DNA of 64,000 bases, taken from assembly GCA_000469685.2 (NCBI GenBank), contig LS997565.1, positions 20,977,240-21,041,239 on the forward strand, in the 5' to 3' direction. Below the pieces are notes generated by a model, which worked only from the letters and a program-made list of their open reading frames with translations, had not been told where the DNA came from and did not search any database. Of the stretch, positions 1-12,120 are shown piece by piece (position 1 is the stretch's first letter; each line of letters opens with the position of its first letter). The DNA comes from Haemonchus contortus (lineage: Eukaryota; Nematoda; Chromadorea; Rhabditida; Trichostrongylidae). A program made the position numbers and the translations under genes.

Positions 1-2560
1 AATGATTCATAATTTTCAAGGTCAAGAGCAACCGATTGGCACTTTTAATCATAGGCGTATGCGTGGGCATGTGGTGCACGCATTGGCGTGCGTAGGCCAA
101 CTGGTAATTATATAAATGGGACTAACTTGCTGTCGGCATGCCACACAATATGCTATAACAGCAGCACTCGTAATGTCGGTAAGCCCCTCATGCTAGACCT
201 TTGCGCTACATGACCTCACGTAAAAATGCAAGTGATCTCTATTTCGTGAACACTTGGCTAACAATACTACGCTCGTTTGGTCCCACTCATTTTTCTTTTG
301 TCCTTCAATATTAACTTTAATTTCAATTTCATTTGTTTATCCGTTCCATTAACTGAACTGACTTTCGTAATTATTATTTTGTATTGATTTGGTACTTGTA
401 TTTTGATATTTTACTATGTTTTGTCTGGTACTTTGTACTATTTTTTATTTTTTATTTCTCATTTCTCATTTCTCTTTTATGTGCCTTGTATTATATTTCT
501 GTAAGGGTCCTTCCTTAGAGACTGTGGTACTACAACGAACCGTGTTGGCTCCAACTGCGGCTGTCCGACAAAATACAGTAATTTACAAGTTTATTATAAC
601 AGAAAGAAACACTCAATAAAAACAAGGAACAGTTGAGAAGCGAAAGATCTAACAGAAAGGTTCATTAGTGGGTCGAGCACAATGAGAACAGCGGGGAGGT
701 CCGGCAGCAAGAGAAATTGGCCACTTAGGCTTCTCATAACATTCTAAGCCTACTTCTCTCAGGAGCCACTAAGGTTCGCCCAAATGCACTCACTGAGGGT
801 GCTAGAATCGTTGGGGGATTCCCATGGCCTAAAGTCCACAAACTTCGTGGGGGTAGGCGATTGGTGGCAGGTGAAATAACTGAAGACTACCTCTCACTCT
901 TGAGGATTCCCTTTTATACAGCTCTTCCCGCGCCTCTTTTATCATGCATGTTTACTACTCCGAACCCCTCACTCCTGATCACCAGATCACTTACAGTAAT
1001 CTGATCACCCTCGACCTATCGGTGTATAGATCTTCTAAGGCATATCTCCCTACTCGGCGGGACCCCACCTATGCGGCCTACGCGGTTCTCTCTGTCCCGT
1101 GCTGGCATTTCTTCTTTCACAATTCACTACATTAACCATCAGTTTCATTATCTCTAAACATTCAAAGGGTCATACCACGATAGAAATAGGGCCTCACAGT
1201 GATGAAGTGTACAAAGAGGGGTCAAGTTTTGCGTCTCTAGTGTTAGTCGTTCCGTTGAAACATATTATACATAGAGGGAGAGCCATTCCCTGGAAGCAAC
1301 CATACCTGAACTTCAGTGAGATCTCTCTCTGTGTAAAAGTTTGGCCCCTCCTACCCTTAAGTTTCAGGTCAAAAAACTATAAGGCATTCAACGGTAATAA
1401 CTACTAGAATTATTGTAGGTTTGATAAGGTAAGAAGTGGGACCGGTTACTATACCCTAAAAAACTTCGGCAATAATGAAGAGGTTATCAAATATGATACA
1501 GATTATAAAATATGCAATATTTATGTAATACATGATATTATAAGTTCAACCGTTATGGGTTTGCAAATTAATATCTACAAACAACAAGGTAACTATTGTG
1601 AAAGAAAAATATAGTATGTTGTTTTTGGCTAGTTAGCCATTGGAAGTCTTAACCAGTGACGTGTAATGTTTATTATGACGTGTTAGTATAAGGATCGACC
1701 ATAATAAAGCATTCAATGGGGTTTATATACAGAACATGGGCGGTCCTCAGATACCGTAGGGCCTCTGGACCGTAGGGGGCCAGTGGCGGTACTCAAGCTC
1801 GGGAGATGAAGGAGCGGACCGCGCCAACGGCAGTGCTTAGGTTACATACTTGATTGCACACTTATGATACCGCCAGGTCATGCCTGCGGTATCGTTTCAA
1901 GAGATGCTTATCTAAATAATATCCTAAGGTAAACAAGTGAACCATGATGTTATCACTCATTTCCACGAATCCCAGTTCTAGCAAATTATGTTGGTTGTGT
2001 ATTCGCAACATTGTTCAAGACATAAAAGTTGTGCAATTAAGTATGTTACAGTTACAACAAAAACACTCAAAGGAATATTTGGTAAACACCCTTATAATGC
2101 AGCACCCAATAAGGTAACACAACTCTTTATAACTATACGATAAATTGTAGCCGAAGCTTCTCAGTTATTGTATTAGATTCTATTACTAACAATAACAAAT
2201 CCATACTCCTAAATAAGAGTTACTTTGTTGTGCCATCAGTCTTCGAGAGTGCGCATCTATCGATCTCTTCATCCGTCTTCATCGATTTTAACGGTCAACG
2301 GCTGCTCGCTTGGGGTTTGACGACTATCTCAGCTAGGAAAAATGGCAATTTCGTGGAGTTTTTATCGAGGCCCACTTCTTATGTCTTGGATCTGCATTGC
2401 TAAGGGTGGCAACTGGGCATCCGCGCAGAAGAAAGCTTGCCAGCGTAACAGGTACACTGTTTCTTATTTTGTGTTGCAATAGCTGTGACATGATTTCTTG
2501 GTTTCCTGCGACATCTTCAATCCTGTCTGCGACATGGACGTTTTGATAGCTTCCTCTGAT
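1..2560. other. No recognisable gene
   Basis: Only short chance reading frames are present. The stretch 1480-1700 is AT-rich. A short block near 60-125 is similar to sequence near 32.84 kb and is listed separately. I see no splice-bounded exon or known protein motif here. Confidence 0.5.
60..125 (+). repeat. Short dispersed repeat, shared with about 32.84 kb
   Basis: A GCGTGCGT...CAACTGGTA...TATAAATG block at about 88-118 recurs at 32838-32870 with small indels, after a GC-rich GTGCACGC-like stretch in both places. This suggests two copies of one dispersed element. Its class is unknown, and the TATAAA is not evidence of a promoter by itself. Confidence 0.4.
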
Positions 2561-3189
2561 AGGAACAAGAAGGAGGCATCCATGATCAGGAATTATCATG
2601 CTGGAGCGAGCTGCAAAGCAAAGTAGAGGAGGTAAGCCTAGGGAATTGCTGAGAAGAAATCTGATTGTACTATTCCTAATTCAGACAGTCTATTCTCCTC
2701 CTCACAGCGATGGTGATGGTGTTTCCAGCTCTGATTCTGTCTTACCATCTCATGCAGTTGAAAGGCTACATCTAAATGTCTACGTTCTAATGTCAACAGT
2801 GGCATTCCTGAAACTGTATCCACTAATTCGAGAGGAAGGTTGGCAATGGACTCTCATCGTGTTCGCAGTGTATTCGATAACTTAGAAGTAAAATGCAGCC
2901 TAGTGGCTGTATTTGTGACGGGGAATCCATCGCAAAATAGACACAGGTTGCTGAATGGTGTTGTAAAAAACGGCTCGCCTGAGCTGCTTTCCTCGTCGCA
3001 TGATTTTCCCTGAGGAGTCCCTCACTAAAAAGGAACGTGACCGACGACGAGCACAAATCAGAATGGTGAAGAAGGGACGTCGGTCTCCCACTCTGTGCGA
3101 TTATCCCTCAGTAGTGGAAAAGAAGAGAACTCTGATGCTTTCTTCGCCTCTTCTTCGGCTCATGAATCTAACTTTTTCTCGGACTATAA

Positions 3190-3665
3190 TGAACAGCCCC
3201 AATTTTTTCCACTCAAATGTGATAACAGTCACAAAAACTCGATCTATGTGTAATCCATGTTGTCTAGCTAGTCGATATCTATAGCACGTCTTTGTGAAAT
3301 TTTGCAAAAGCCCAGTCATATTATACCCCCGTCCTGAAGAGCATGTGTGCGGACTATGACATTCACAGACGTGACCGCATAAGAAAATCAGAAGGGAGAG
3401 TGATGCTATTCATTCACTCTATGCTCTCCATGGCTCTAGTTTTCAAGGAGTCTGTTGAGGATGCATATGAAACACTTTGCGTCGATGTTTGAACGAGAGC
3501 TCAAGTTTAAGGATTATAGTAGTATATAGAGCTGCGTTGAGAATCGATGGTACTCGGATGGTCCTGCTCGATGACTTGAGTGGCAAACTATCTGACCCCT
3601 CACCCGTAATGCAGGTTATCGCGGATACGAGCAAATGCATCTAGAGGACCACCTTTACATGAAAC
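3190..3665 (+). pseudogene. CR1/jockey-like LINE endonuclease relic
   Basis: Read in shifting frames, the + strand spells blocks typical of the AP-type endonuclease of CR1/jockey non-LTR retrotransposons: an N-terminal SMLSS...SIARLCEILQ block, then YDIHRRDRIRKSEGRVML at about 3355-3410, ETLCVDV near 3475, LRIIVVYRA near 3510-3535, and VIADTSKC where the family has VxGDFN. Several frameshifts and stops break the frame, so it is dead. Polar, serine-rich coding-like sequence upstream (about 3060-3240) may be the N-terminus of the same ORF. It is the + strand counterpart of the minus-strand RT relic at 8.8-10.1 kb and may belong to the same family, but the two do not overlap, so this is inference. 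Confidence 0.65.
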
Positions 3666-4169
3666 GAACACGAAAGGTCTAAACCACTTCACCTATCACT
3701 TTCTTATTTTCTACTCCTCAGTTTATGCGTTCGCATTTGAAGCATTCAGTGAAGAAAGTAACTTTCCAAGTTAAAGGGCTTCCACCGATCCATGCTCGAC
3801 CAAATCACTTGGAGTAATGTAGTGAGCGGGAAAGTAGCTAAATTGGTATATACAGCATAGTCATAGAAATAAGGGAGTTCCAAAGGCTCCAGCCCTACGG
3901 GCCTGCTGCCAACACGACGGCACGCGGCTATAGAAGAGGTCGACTCGAGTGACTTGAGAACTTTGTTCACCGGGCGGCCGTGATTGCAGCGTGCTCTGCT
4001 GCACGATCACGGGTAGAGCACGCGGGGTCATGACGGCAGTTACTCCTTCGCGCCGACGCGCCCATGCTGCCCAGGAGCGAGATGCGAAGCCGAAGGCTTC
4101 ACGACAGGCGGCATCATGTGCTTTTATAAATATTAGGCAGCAATTAACGCTCGCGAACATCAAACAGTG

Positions 4170-5120
4170 ATAGTTGGGGACTTCGACTCAACTCTTCACC
4201 TGTATCACGATACTAGCGCGATGACTCTATTCTTTTGTCTTCTCGTGAGTTGCTTCACAGTCACAAATTAACGCAAAATGTTATGGAACTATACGGGACT
4301 AGGTATGGTTTTGGATCTGGTTGTCAGCAGCAAGCCTGATTTAGTTAGCAATTTAGGAATACTCTCTCCAGTCGGGTACACATGATCATAGCAGCATCAT
4401 GTTTGAAATCATCGGGTGTGGCAGCGTGGCATCAAATACTTTTCGGAGAGTATACTCTGCATTCTCTCTCGCATACGTAGGGTTGGCCTGCCAATGAGGT
4501 TATGGTAGTGTCAATGAGAAGTTTGAGTCGTTATTGCATACTGCTATTGTGCAAGAAATATCGTACTACTGTGCCACCCGGATATAGATATTGCACACTT
4601 TATTTAGGTCACCAACCAAATCGCACCTCAAACTTGGGTAATTAAACAAGCCATGAAGAAAATAAAACAAGCAATTCAGGCTAATCGATCGAGTAATAAT
4701 GGCAGAACTTCAAAAGGATCTCGAGCAATAGCCTTCCCGTCTCTAGAATAGTTTTTATAAGTCTATGAATTCGATAAATTCTGCAGTGGTAAGAGTGATT
4801 TTTGACGTTTCATCACATATAGTCAGAAAATCTGGATCACAAGAAAAAATCAAATCCAAATTCTGGGCTCCCCAAAGGGAAGCCTGAAAGTGGAATGAAC
4901 CTCTCACGGCTTACAAATGAGCGTAATAGTTCTAGAATATGAATTTTGATGGTTTCTTTCTTTATGACTACTTCAAGAGGTTATGGAAAAGGGATGGATT
5001 GATGATGTAGTGCTAAAGATGCCATATCGTTTGCAACGTTTATTTTTATTATGCTGATGAATTGTGGCTGAGTTGGCATCCCTCTGGTGAGAAACCATTT
5101 GGCGCAGGTTACCCAGCTCA
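4170..5120. other. No recognisable gene
   Basis: I see no supported gene. At about 4750-4910 the + strand has a coding-like stretch, and at about 5015-5225 an open + frame without ATG, but neither has a convincing family match. A GC-rich imperfect hairpin lies just upstream at 3979-4011. Confidence 0.4.
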
Positions 5121-5125
5121 AGACT

Positions 5126-6198
5126 TTACGTGGAATGGACCACTTCCACTGGTGAAATCTCAGCGGCCAATTGATGGTTGTCTCGACGTTCTCCGTCCTG
5201 TAAATGTAACTGTCACTGTTGATTGAAAACCTAAATCCCTCTACGGCTTTTCCTTATTTTTCCCCATAAAAAAGCAGCAAATATGTTGAGGTTTTCATTG
5301 GGAGAAGTGGCTGTATAACGTTTTCCAGCAATCGTTGCCATTACTGTGGTGACGCCGTTGGCTGTAGAGATGTTGGTTGCAGAACTGGCAGAAGCAGCCA
5401 TACCTTTTTTGATGAACCTCGCTGAAGATTCTCTCGTCTCTTGGAAAACTCCTGAAAACTGTTTCGAATGTACTGTATATATAAAAAAATACTTCCGGCA
5501 ATGAAGGGACAACGAAATATGTACCCTGTCGCTGAACCTCTTCGAACGAGGATTCGCGTTCGAGCGTACCCTCTGCAATAGATCACGAAAGTTTCCGACG
5601 AAGGTTCGCACTCTGCCTTCCTGAAAATTGTTTGAATAAAGAATGGCATCCATAAAAAGGTTAAGCAATGGAGAAACGAGACTGAACCTCGTTGTTGGAG
5701 TACTGCCGATAAAACTGTTCGTTGAAACTTCTCATTTTCTCAAACTCTCTGTCAAAGTAGCGACGAAGATTCTCTCGTATTCTTCCAACCGCTTGCTGAA
5801 AATTGTTCGAAAAAAGGATAGAAGATATGAAAAACGTTCGGTTGTGAAGAGAAAAGACCGAACCTTGTCCTTGGCATGTTCAGCGAGACGAGTGAGGCTC
5901 TTGTCCAATCTGCCAAGTTCTTCCTGAAAATCGTTCGAAAAAGTGTGGCATGCATGATAAATGTTCGGAAATAAAGAAACGAAAGCGAACCAAGTAGTTA
6001 AGCAAGTCGTTGACATGCTCCGGATGAGGATGAGCGTGGGATCGTTTCCTCTTCAAAAAATGCTAAAGTTTTTCTTGCAGTTCTTGCTGAATATTGTTCG
6101 AAAAAGTATGGCATGTATGAAAAAAACATTATATAATGATTGAAAGGGACCATACACTGTCTTTGAAAGTCTTTGGTGGAGGATGGCGTCGACCCTGA
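5126..6198 (-). CDS. Multi-exon coiled-coil-like host gene fragment with tandemly related exons
   Basis: Unnamed gene, inferred from splice structure. In minus-strand order the candidate exons are 6198-6151, 6086-5991, 5923-5864, 5795-5688, 5620-5570, 5451-5404 and 5197-5126 (ending in TAA). Five acceptors are TTTTCAG or close to it, and donors are mainly GTTCG/GTTCAG, GTACGC and GTATGG. With these borders every exon is a whole number of codons and every junction is phase 0. The peptides are short, charged and helix-like: EELGRLDKSLTRLAEHAKDK, VGRIRENLRRYFDREFEKM, FSKRRENLQRGSSKK. RENLRR and RENLQR recur in different exons, which suggests exon duplication. Exon 6086-5991 has an in-frame TAG at codon 8, so this may be a pseudogene or that border may be wrong. 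A GTTCAG donor at 5537 is an alternative to the one at 5569. The last exon is the least certain. No start codon or 5' end was found. Function unknown. Confidence 0.45.
5198..6150 (-). repeat. Mutually similar short introns
   Basis: Candidate introns at 5621-5687 (67 nt), 5796-5863 (68 nt), 5924-5990 (67 nt) and 6087-6150 (64 nt) share a GTTC-type 5' end, a CATGCCA-like middle and a TTTTTCGAACAATTTTCAG-like 3' end. The intron at 5452-5569 has a related 3' end, and the one at 5198-5403 is longer and less alike. The similarity fits tandem duplication of exon-intron units and supports the strand and splice sites of the gene. Confidence 0.55.
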
Positions 6199-6749
6199 CT
6201 AGAGCACCAATCAATCAGAAAAAAAGAGAAAAAGGTGCATGTATGGAAGAACATCCGACAATCGAGAAAGAGGATCTTTTAGAAGGTTTAGCTCAGGTTC
6301 TCGACCTCATTTTTCCATGCTGAACTCATGCCAATCCTTAGATTGATGAAGAACGCAGAGACCGTATGAATATAGTAGATTTCTTTCGCAAATTGAAAAT
6401 CACACAGAGGACACTCTCGATTGCGAATACGGACTTCTTGGATGTTTCATTGCACTATGCGATGACCTGTGTCAGATTTCGTAGTCGTCGCGTGAAGGGT
6501 TTGGCAGTGACAGCACGGTCGTTACGTATCAGTTCCATTCTGCTAGCGTGCAAACATCCCTGAGGATCCACAAAGGCACCTTCAATGAGTTCACATGTGT
6601 GAAGCCTCTTCCTGCCTCGGCTCATTGTGCCTTCCTGTGGAACCTTTTGTAGTGGATCCTCTCTTCACTACAAATGATGGGATGTTCCAGCCACTCGTTT
6701 GACAGCACCAGACAAATATCCACATCCCGATCACGATCAACGCGCCTCG

Positions 6750-6935
6750 TTTTTACAGTTCTAGCGTTCGCTGTACAGCTCTATCGATATGCGATTATTA
6801 ATTGTGGCATAAATCAAAAATTAGTTTTTTTTGCTCCTGTAATTCTTACTTGCTGCTCCATTCTGCTACGTTCCTCCTCGCGCGGCGTCTCTCTCGCTGC
6901 GACGCGACAATTTCGATCCTATTGCACCACATCCC
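6750..6935 (-). mobile_element. Degraded copy of the 257 bp Mutator-like MITE
   Basis: The reverse complement of this stretch starts GGGATGTGGTGCAATAGG and goes on with GAAATTGTCGCGTCGC, the left end of the MITE at 12131, 31769 and 52142. The shared TCGATATGCGATTATT and GTTCTAGCGTTC blocks follow. The other terminus (about 50 bp) is lost, so no target-site duplication can be checked. Confidence 0.75.
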
Positions 6936-6939
6936 GATA

Positions 6940-8300
6940 GACAGGCTTGAGATGGTGCCATATATATCATCACACGTTCGCCTAGTCTTTCAGCCAACTT
7001 TCGATTATGAGAGTGTGGGTTCCAACATAATGATCATTTTTCCGAAGATCCGATAGGATTCGTTTTCGGTAAACTCCTGTTTACCTTGCTCAGATTCAAT
7101 TAAGATAGACGCTCAGAAGCAATCGAGCAATTGAGCTGTCGTGCTAAGAGTAGCTAATCCAATACTTAAATCAACCTCATTACTTGGGTAGTTCAGATGG
7201 AAAGGAATCAAGGGTGGTTTATATCAACGACTATCATACTTGAAAAAACAAGTTTCGGAGCGATACAAGTGAGGCTGGCTATCAGGGCCATGGAAGGATG
7301 ATGGTAAAAATTATGTTTCTGAAAGTTTCCATCTAGAGCTGCCGCTTCCGCTGAATATTTGAATTCAGCAACTTTTACAGCCTTTCGTTGAATAGAAAAG
7401 CACAAACCTGCGCATGAACAGCAGCGGTTAGAAAAGCTAGAGCGAGTATCGTAGCATGGAATACTTCCATTTGCACACTGCAAATAGTTGGGAATAATCA
7501 CGCAAAAAGCTGTAAAGTGGGCGAACAAATCAGAAAACGATGGATTATGAAATTAGCTGTCGCCATTATGGAAAGTGAGCTTATATACATGAGCAAACCT
7601 TTCAAAGCCATCAACACTCATTCTTTTAGCGAAAATGAATTGCATTAGACACTTACTGGGAATTTGACAAACGATTGGTGCCGCCGACAATTCCATTTTA
7701 GAACACGAAATCATCGTTATCGAAGAGGTGGTGGATGTAGATTGAGATTACGGCCCAACATTGCTGAAAGCTGTTTTCATTCCAATCAAAGACCTGCAAA
7801 ATTAAGAGATCTGCGGAATGATATTATGCTGCGATTATTGACATCATACGATAATTGTTGTGTTCGTAAGCTCCTGAAAATTTGGTATTCTATCAAAGAC
7901 CTTCCGTATTTTGATCGAGTAAACAGTAAGCGGAGAGCTAAGCAGCAATAGTGATTGGTTATCACTGCTGTTTATTTGTTTGATACACCAGAAGGTGTGC
8001 CATACAACACAAAAGTAGGGACTGCAAGGTGATGGTCCTCTAAAAACAAAACGAAAGAAAAGAAAAATCATCAACCTCAGAAAAATTGAGGATAAAGCCA
8101 GAGTTGGAACGTGATACGCGCCCTACTATAGGAAAGGGGGATGACTGCGAGAGAAAGAAGGGAGCAAGAAGCTCGCATGAAGGAGCAATCGAGGAATGAT
8201 GCTGGAACCTTTCTCATGTGTACAGAAAAGCTATTTTTCCTTGTGAAAAAAGGCTTCCTCATGTTATACTGGCCTAAGACCCAATATGAATAGAGAAGCA
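6940..8300. other. No recognisable gene
   Basis: Only short ORFs occur on both strands, none with a recognised motif or convincing splice borders. The longest (minus, 7208-7528) has no family signature that I can see. Confidence 0.4.
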
Positions 8301-8304
8301 AGAG

Positions 8305-8580
8305 TCCTAGGGCTTGCTGAACACCAAAGCTCGGTACGAAACAAATTCGATTCGAAATCACAATCGAGTGGACGAAGAGGGACTGGTGGCAGAAGGATTA
8401 ATCGTCTCACAGGATCCTCAAACAGGCAGAGCACATGAAAATCAAGGCCTCAACAACATCATCATCATAAAAAGCATACTCCGCCGAGCCGGCTTCTTGC
8501 CTCTCACAGCAATAGAAAGGAAAACAGTAAAAACCGTGACGAAGAATTAAATGAAACGAGCCATCAAAACAAACTAGGAA
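8305..8580 (+). other. Open frame for a polar basic peptide; gene status uncertain
   Basis: One + frame stays open apart from one TGA (about 8438) over about 90 codons. It encodes S/R/N/Q/H/K-rich sequence, including HHHHKKHTPPSRLL and SNRKENSKNRDEE. This could be a relic of a retrotransposon ORF1 or simply a result of A-rich base composition, which continues to about 8810. There is no clear start and no splice evidence. Confidence 0.2.
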
Positions 8581-8819
8581 CATAAACAGCTATTACAAAC
8601 GGAAAAGCTGCTAAAATTATGAGAAAGCGGTTAGGGAAATCGGACGATGGACGTTCCAATCGGAATCGGTAGAAACAACAAGAAAAATATCCAGAGAGGC
8701 AAACAGAGAAATGGGCATAAGTAATCCAGCATCAGAACTAGACGTGGGATACAGAAACATGTATCATAAAGAAGGCAGCCGCACGAGGAAATCGAAGTGC
8801 CGGGGAGTCAGTAGTAATG

Positions 8820-10075
8820 TCAAGTATGTTCTGAAATACCTAAGACGCGCAAGAGATCGAGCTTGCTTAGTCTACTTTCAAATATCTTACTGTTCGGTGC
8901 TTGAACAACATGGGGCGGAAGAAGCATGAACCATCTAGCGCAACGATTAAAAAGATTATTGAACATCAATGTGTAGCTCTTGGTTTGAATGGGCGGATAG
9001 TGTAAATTAAGCCCACCTAATCTTTCACTAGCAGGTCTGAAAATCCAGTACTTACTCGCTGACAATCTCACCTCTTTCCGAAGGATGCGAAAACAGAACA
9101 CTAAATCAGACATTACTCGTCGATACTGCAATGAATTAAGAGATAGCGGTTTCAACCGATCACGGTATGGCAGAATGCTTGCAGCTGCCCTGGTCCTGTA
9201 CCACAGCAGACGAGTAAACACATGTTGAACTCTTTCAAGCTTTTGAATATCCTTTCGAGAGTAGGGCCCCATACTTGCGAGCAATACTCTAAGTGGGGCA
9301 GCACATATGCTTTGTAGAGACGCAGCAGTATAGATAAATCGGAACATCTCGCATTTCTCATTATCAAAAATAGAGCAGCATAAGCTTTCTTAACGGACTG
9401 TCAATGTAGCTAGAAAACGTCAAGCTAGTATCAAAAATAACCCCCAGATCTTTAGTAGATCTCGTTCTTGGAAGGGTTATGCCATTCACTACGTAATCAT
9501 TTCCTGCAGAATTGCCAAAGTGCATCACTAGACATTTAGTGAGGTTCAGGGGAATATCCCATGAGGAAGCTCATTCACTCATTCTCTCCACAGACAGTCT
9601 AAGCGCTTGCTGCACTACACCACTCATATCATCATAGGCTGCATATGCTTTGATATCATCGGCATAAATTTGGACATGGACCTCTCCACAAGTTCTGAGT
9701 AGCTGAGGCACTTCAATAGTGTAAACCAAAAAGAGCGGTGGAGACAGAACTCCACCTTGCGGAACGTCGCTGGTACAAGCGTAGCTACCAGAGAAACTAT
9801 TGCCGACACGGACAGTGAAACTCCTCTCAGAAAGATATGACCTTATCCACTTAAGGGTGTTCCCTCGAATAAGTTACTGGTTTATACTTTATTTTGAACG
9901 GGTAGCACATTTTGTCGAGGCCTTGAATATCAACCATCATAAATTGGCTTTTCCTCGAGCACTGTTCGTAAATATGAGTCGGGTTATCTACCCTGAAATT
10001 CTTGTAAGTTTCTGCGATAGGTTTTTTGGGGGACACCAGATTTATCATCTGTAGGCGCACAAAGATATATTCGTA
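8820..10075 (-). pseudogene. CR1/jockey-like LINE reverse transcriptase relic
   Basis: The minus strand encodes the palm-to-thumb part of a non-LTR retrotransposon RT in several frames. Going along minus: a degenerate block at about 9960-9900 (FMMVDIQGLDKMCYP, where the family has FxKAFDKV), then LKWIRSYLSERSFTVRVG, then DVPQGGVLSPPLFLVY at about 9766-9720, then the catalytic YADD at about 9660. A TGA interrupts the frame at about 9570. C-terminal blocks follow: NLTKCLVMHFG, STKDLGVIFD, and after a frame change YVLPHLEYCSQVWGP, with a further frame change near 9270, then DIQKLERVQHVFTRLLWYR. Frameshifts and stops show it is inactive. The RT motifs make the class certain; CR1/jockey clade is inferred from the C-terminal pattern. 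Confidence 0.85.
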
Positions 10076-10089
10076 CATGGATCACCTCA

Positions 10090-10211
10090 GCAAGCGGCAA
10101 GTCATTGTGAAGACAAATACGTGATCAAAGCCAATATGGTAGTGCATGGAGGTCGACTGCGGGCTCCATCCCTTTGTAACGCATTCGACCTCCGTTCAGG
10201 ACCATACTGGC
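10090..10211 (+). repeat. SINE tail fragment followed by an inverted tail piece (hairpin)
   Basis: CAAGTCATTGTGAAG and TGGAGGTCGACTGCGGG at 10098-10163 match the 3' body of the window's tRNA-derived SINE. The segment 10175-10211 is an inverted copy of part of it. The pair folds: 10130-10140 with 10201-10211 (10 of 11 pairs) and 10146-10156 with 10185-10195 (all paired), with a 28 nt loop. It looks like a microRNA precursor but is better explained by inverted SINE ends. Confidence 0.5.
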
Positions 10212-10214
10212 TTC

Positions 10215-11905
10215 CGAGAGGCTTTGGAGTGGTTAAAAATTATCCATTTTGAATTATTGAAGCGTCAATACACAATGAGACGAAACGGTTTAACACCGCG
10301 AATTTAATCAAATTTTTTTTCAGTTTTATGACTGATTACTGATGTGGCTTCTCAAAGGTCTGCCTTAATTCCAATGCAGTTCCGAGCAAGCAGAGCAGAA
10401 ACCTTCTCACAGAGCTCCCTGACGTCGTGAGAATGTTCGAAGGAGATTACGAAGAAAACCAAGAATAATTAATCTCATCACAACGATCGCAAAGAGTAAG
10501 CCGGGTCTACGAAGTCTTGTTCAACAGACATATCATTACTACCTTTTTGGTTTCCGTAGGACAATCATGACGAAAGCGCTTTGGATTTTCACCTTCACCA
10601 CCTATATCGACAATCAGTCCCAAGACAAAATTTCTCAGGCTTTGCAACTGCGAAAATGGGGTTTTTATCGCTTCAATTTCAATTTTTAGTATAGATTCCA
10701 AACATATTTTCAATCGATTTTATCGAAGTTATGGTGAAAATGTCATCTGTACCCGGGCGCATCTATCCTCCAATGTTCTGATGAGAACACCTTCTTGCTG
10801 GCAACATTTGTGAATACATAGAACGTAGTATACTTCATGGACAAATGGTGACTTCGAGATGGGTTTTGGTTATTGTTACGATTCGAGTAGGTCTATCGGG
10901 TGAGGAAGCTCCAAGTGTGCCATTGATTCGTTCACTGCTAAAACATTTAGTGAAGCCTTTACTCGGGAGCGGCCCGTTCCTTTCCCGTCTAGCTTTTCCC
11001 AAACTAGGAGCTCTGCATTTCCACTTCGACCGAGTGGAGTCATCTATCGGGGCATTTTGCTGTTAGTCATCATTCGCCACCGTCGCACTGGAACATTACA
11101 GATCTTCCTTACTATTCTTCGATACACCCCGTCATTTTGAAGCACCATCGATTTCAAGGCTCCCAATACATTTCTTTCATTTCACCGACCATCGAACCAT
11201 TCCATCATAGGTTGACCTCTCCTTAGGCAGCGAAATCTCTCAACCCTGCTGACGGGAGTAGCTCTGGTCTCTTTGAAGCTCGAAACATGGACATTGTCAC
11301 GCTTGGTCTAGAGCTATTCATAATCAGGTCCTCTCTGCCATTTCGACATTGTCCCGACGTGCATCTCTATTGTGCAATGGCGGCCAAATGTCCGTGTTTT
11401 CAACCAGGCATATATAATTTATTACATAGCAGTCATAACCACCTTCTTTTCTGCTCTCTATGTCATTTCCTCTCAATATCTCCCACGCCCCACCACATAT
11501 CACCTTAATTATTCATAGATTAATTGACTCCTTTGCGTCGGCTAGCGGGTTCTGGCATTTCCCATCCTATAATGCTAGTTAATTTTGCATTACAATATGA
11601 CGTATATAGATAGTATAATACGTAAGAACTAATTTGGGCTCAATATCAATATATTACTGGCGAGACCTGATTCACGAAATTGTTTTTGAGCACTTTTTTC
11701 TTACTACTGCGACATTTCTGTGATCGAGTTCCATCCAACCTGTTATACTTTTTCTAGGTCGACTAACTGCTCCTTGAATAACGTATCTGGACAAAGGCAT
11801 CGCAACGAATATCGGTTGAACTCGAAGTCTACTGTATAAGCGTTCCAATTCGACTCGGAATTGGAGTTAAGTTGAAGGTAGCGATGACATTGGGCACATA
11901 ACACT
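10215..11905. other. No recognisable gene
   Basis: I see only short chance frames here and no known repeat except at the right edge, where an AAAGGCACAG-family piece begins at 11908. Confidence 0.4.
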
Positions 11906-11907
11906 TC

Positions 11908-12120
11908 AAAGGCACAGTTCACGATGAAAATGGTTTATGAGGTTTCTGTGACCCTCAACGATAGCACAAGGAGCGCTGTTGTGTCAAAGACCTAGATGGA
12001 GAGTAATAACGACCCCAAAACGCCGACGTACGCACTCAAAGGCGACGTTGTAGGGCTGTAGAGGTTGCACCATCCGTATCCGGGCAAGCACGTCCCGTCA
12101 AGCAGTTTACTGTAGCCTGG
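11908..12120 (-). mobile_element. AAAGGCACAG-family TIR element, partial
   Basis: Begins with AAAGGCACAGTTCACGAT followed by GAAAATGGTTT, the reverse complement of the right end of the element at 37851-38359. Further body similarity (GTAGAGGTTGCACCAT) continues to about 12075. The other half is missing, and the Mutator-like MITE lies just to the right. Confidence 0.6.

Noticed and set aside
4750..4910. BEL/Pao-like RT block (VVRVIFDVSSH)
   Set aside because: One short resemblance to a conserved FDASS-type block, with stops on both sides and no other motif. Too weak to call.
5015..5225. Open + frame without ATG (ADELWLSWHPSGEKPFGAGY) as an exon
   Set aside because: Protein-like, but it has no acceptor, the opposite strand is also open, and its length is within chance expectation. 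It also overlaps the minus-strand terminal exon candidate.
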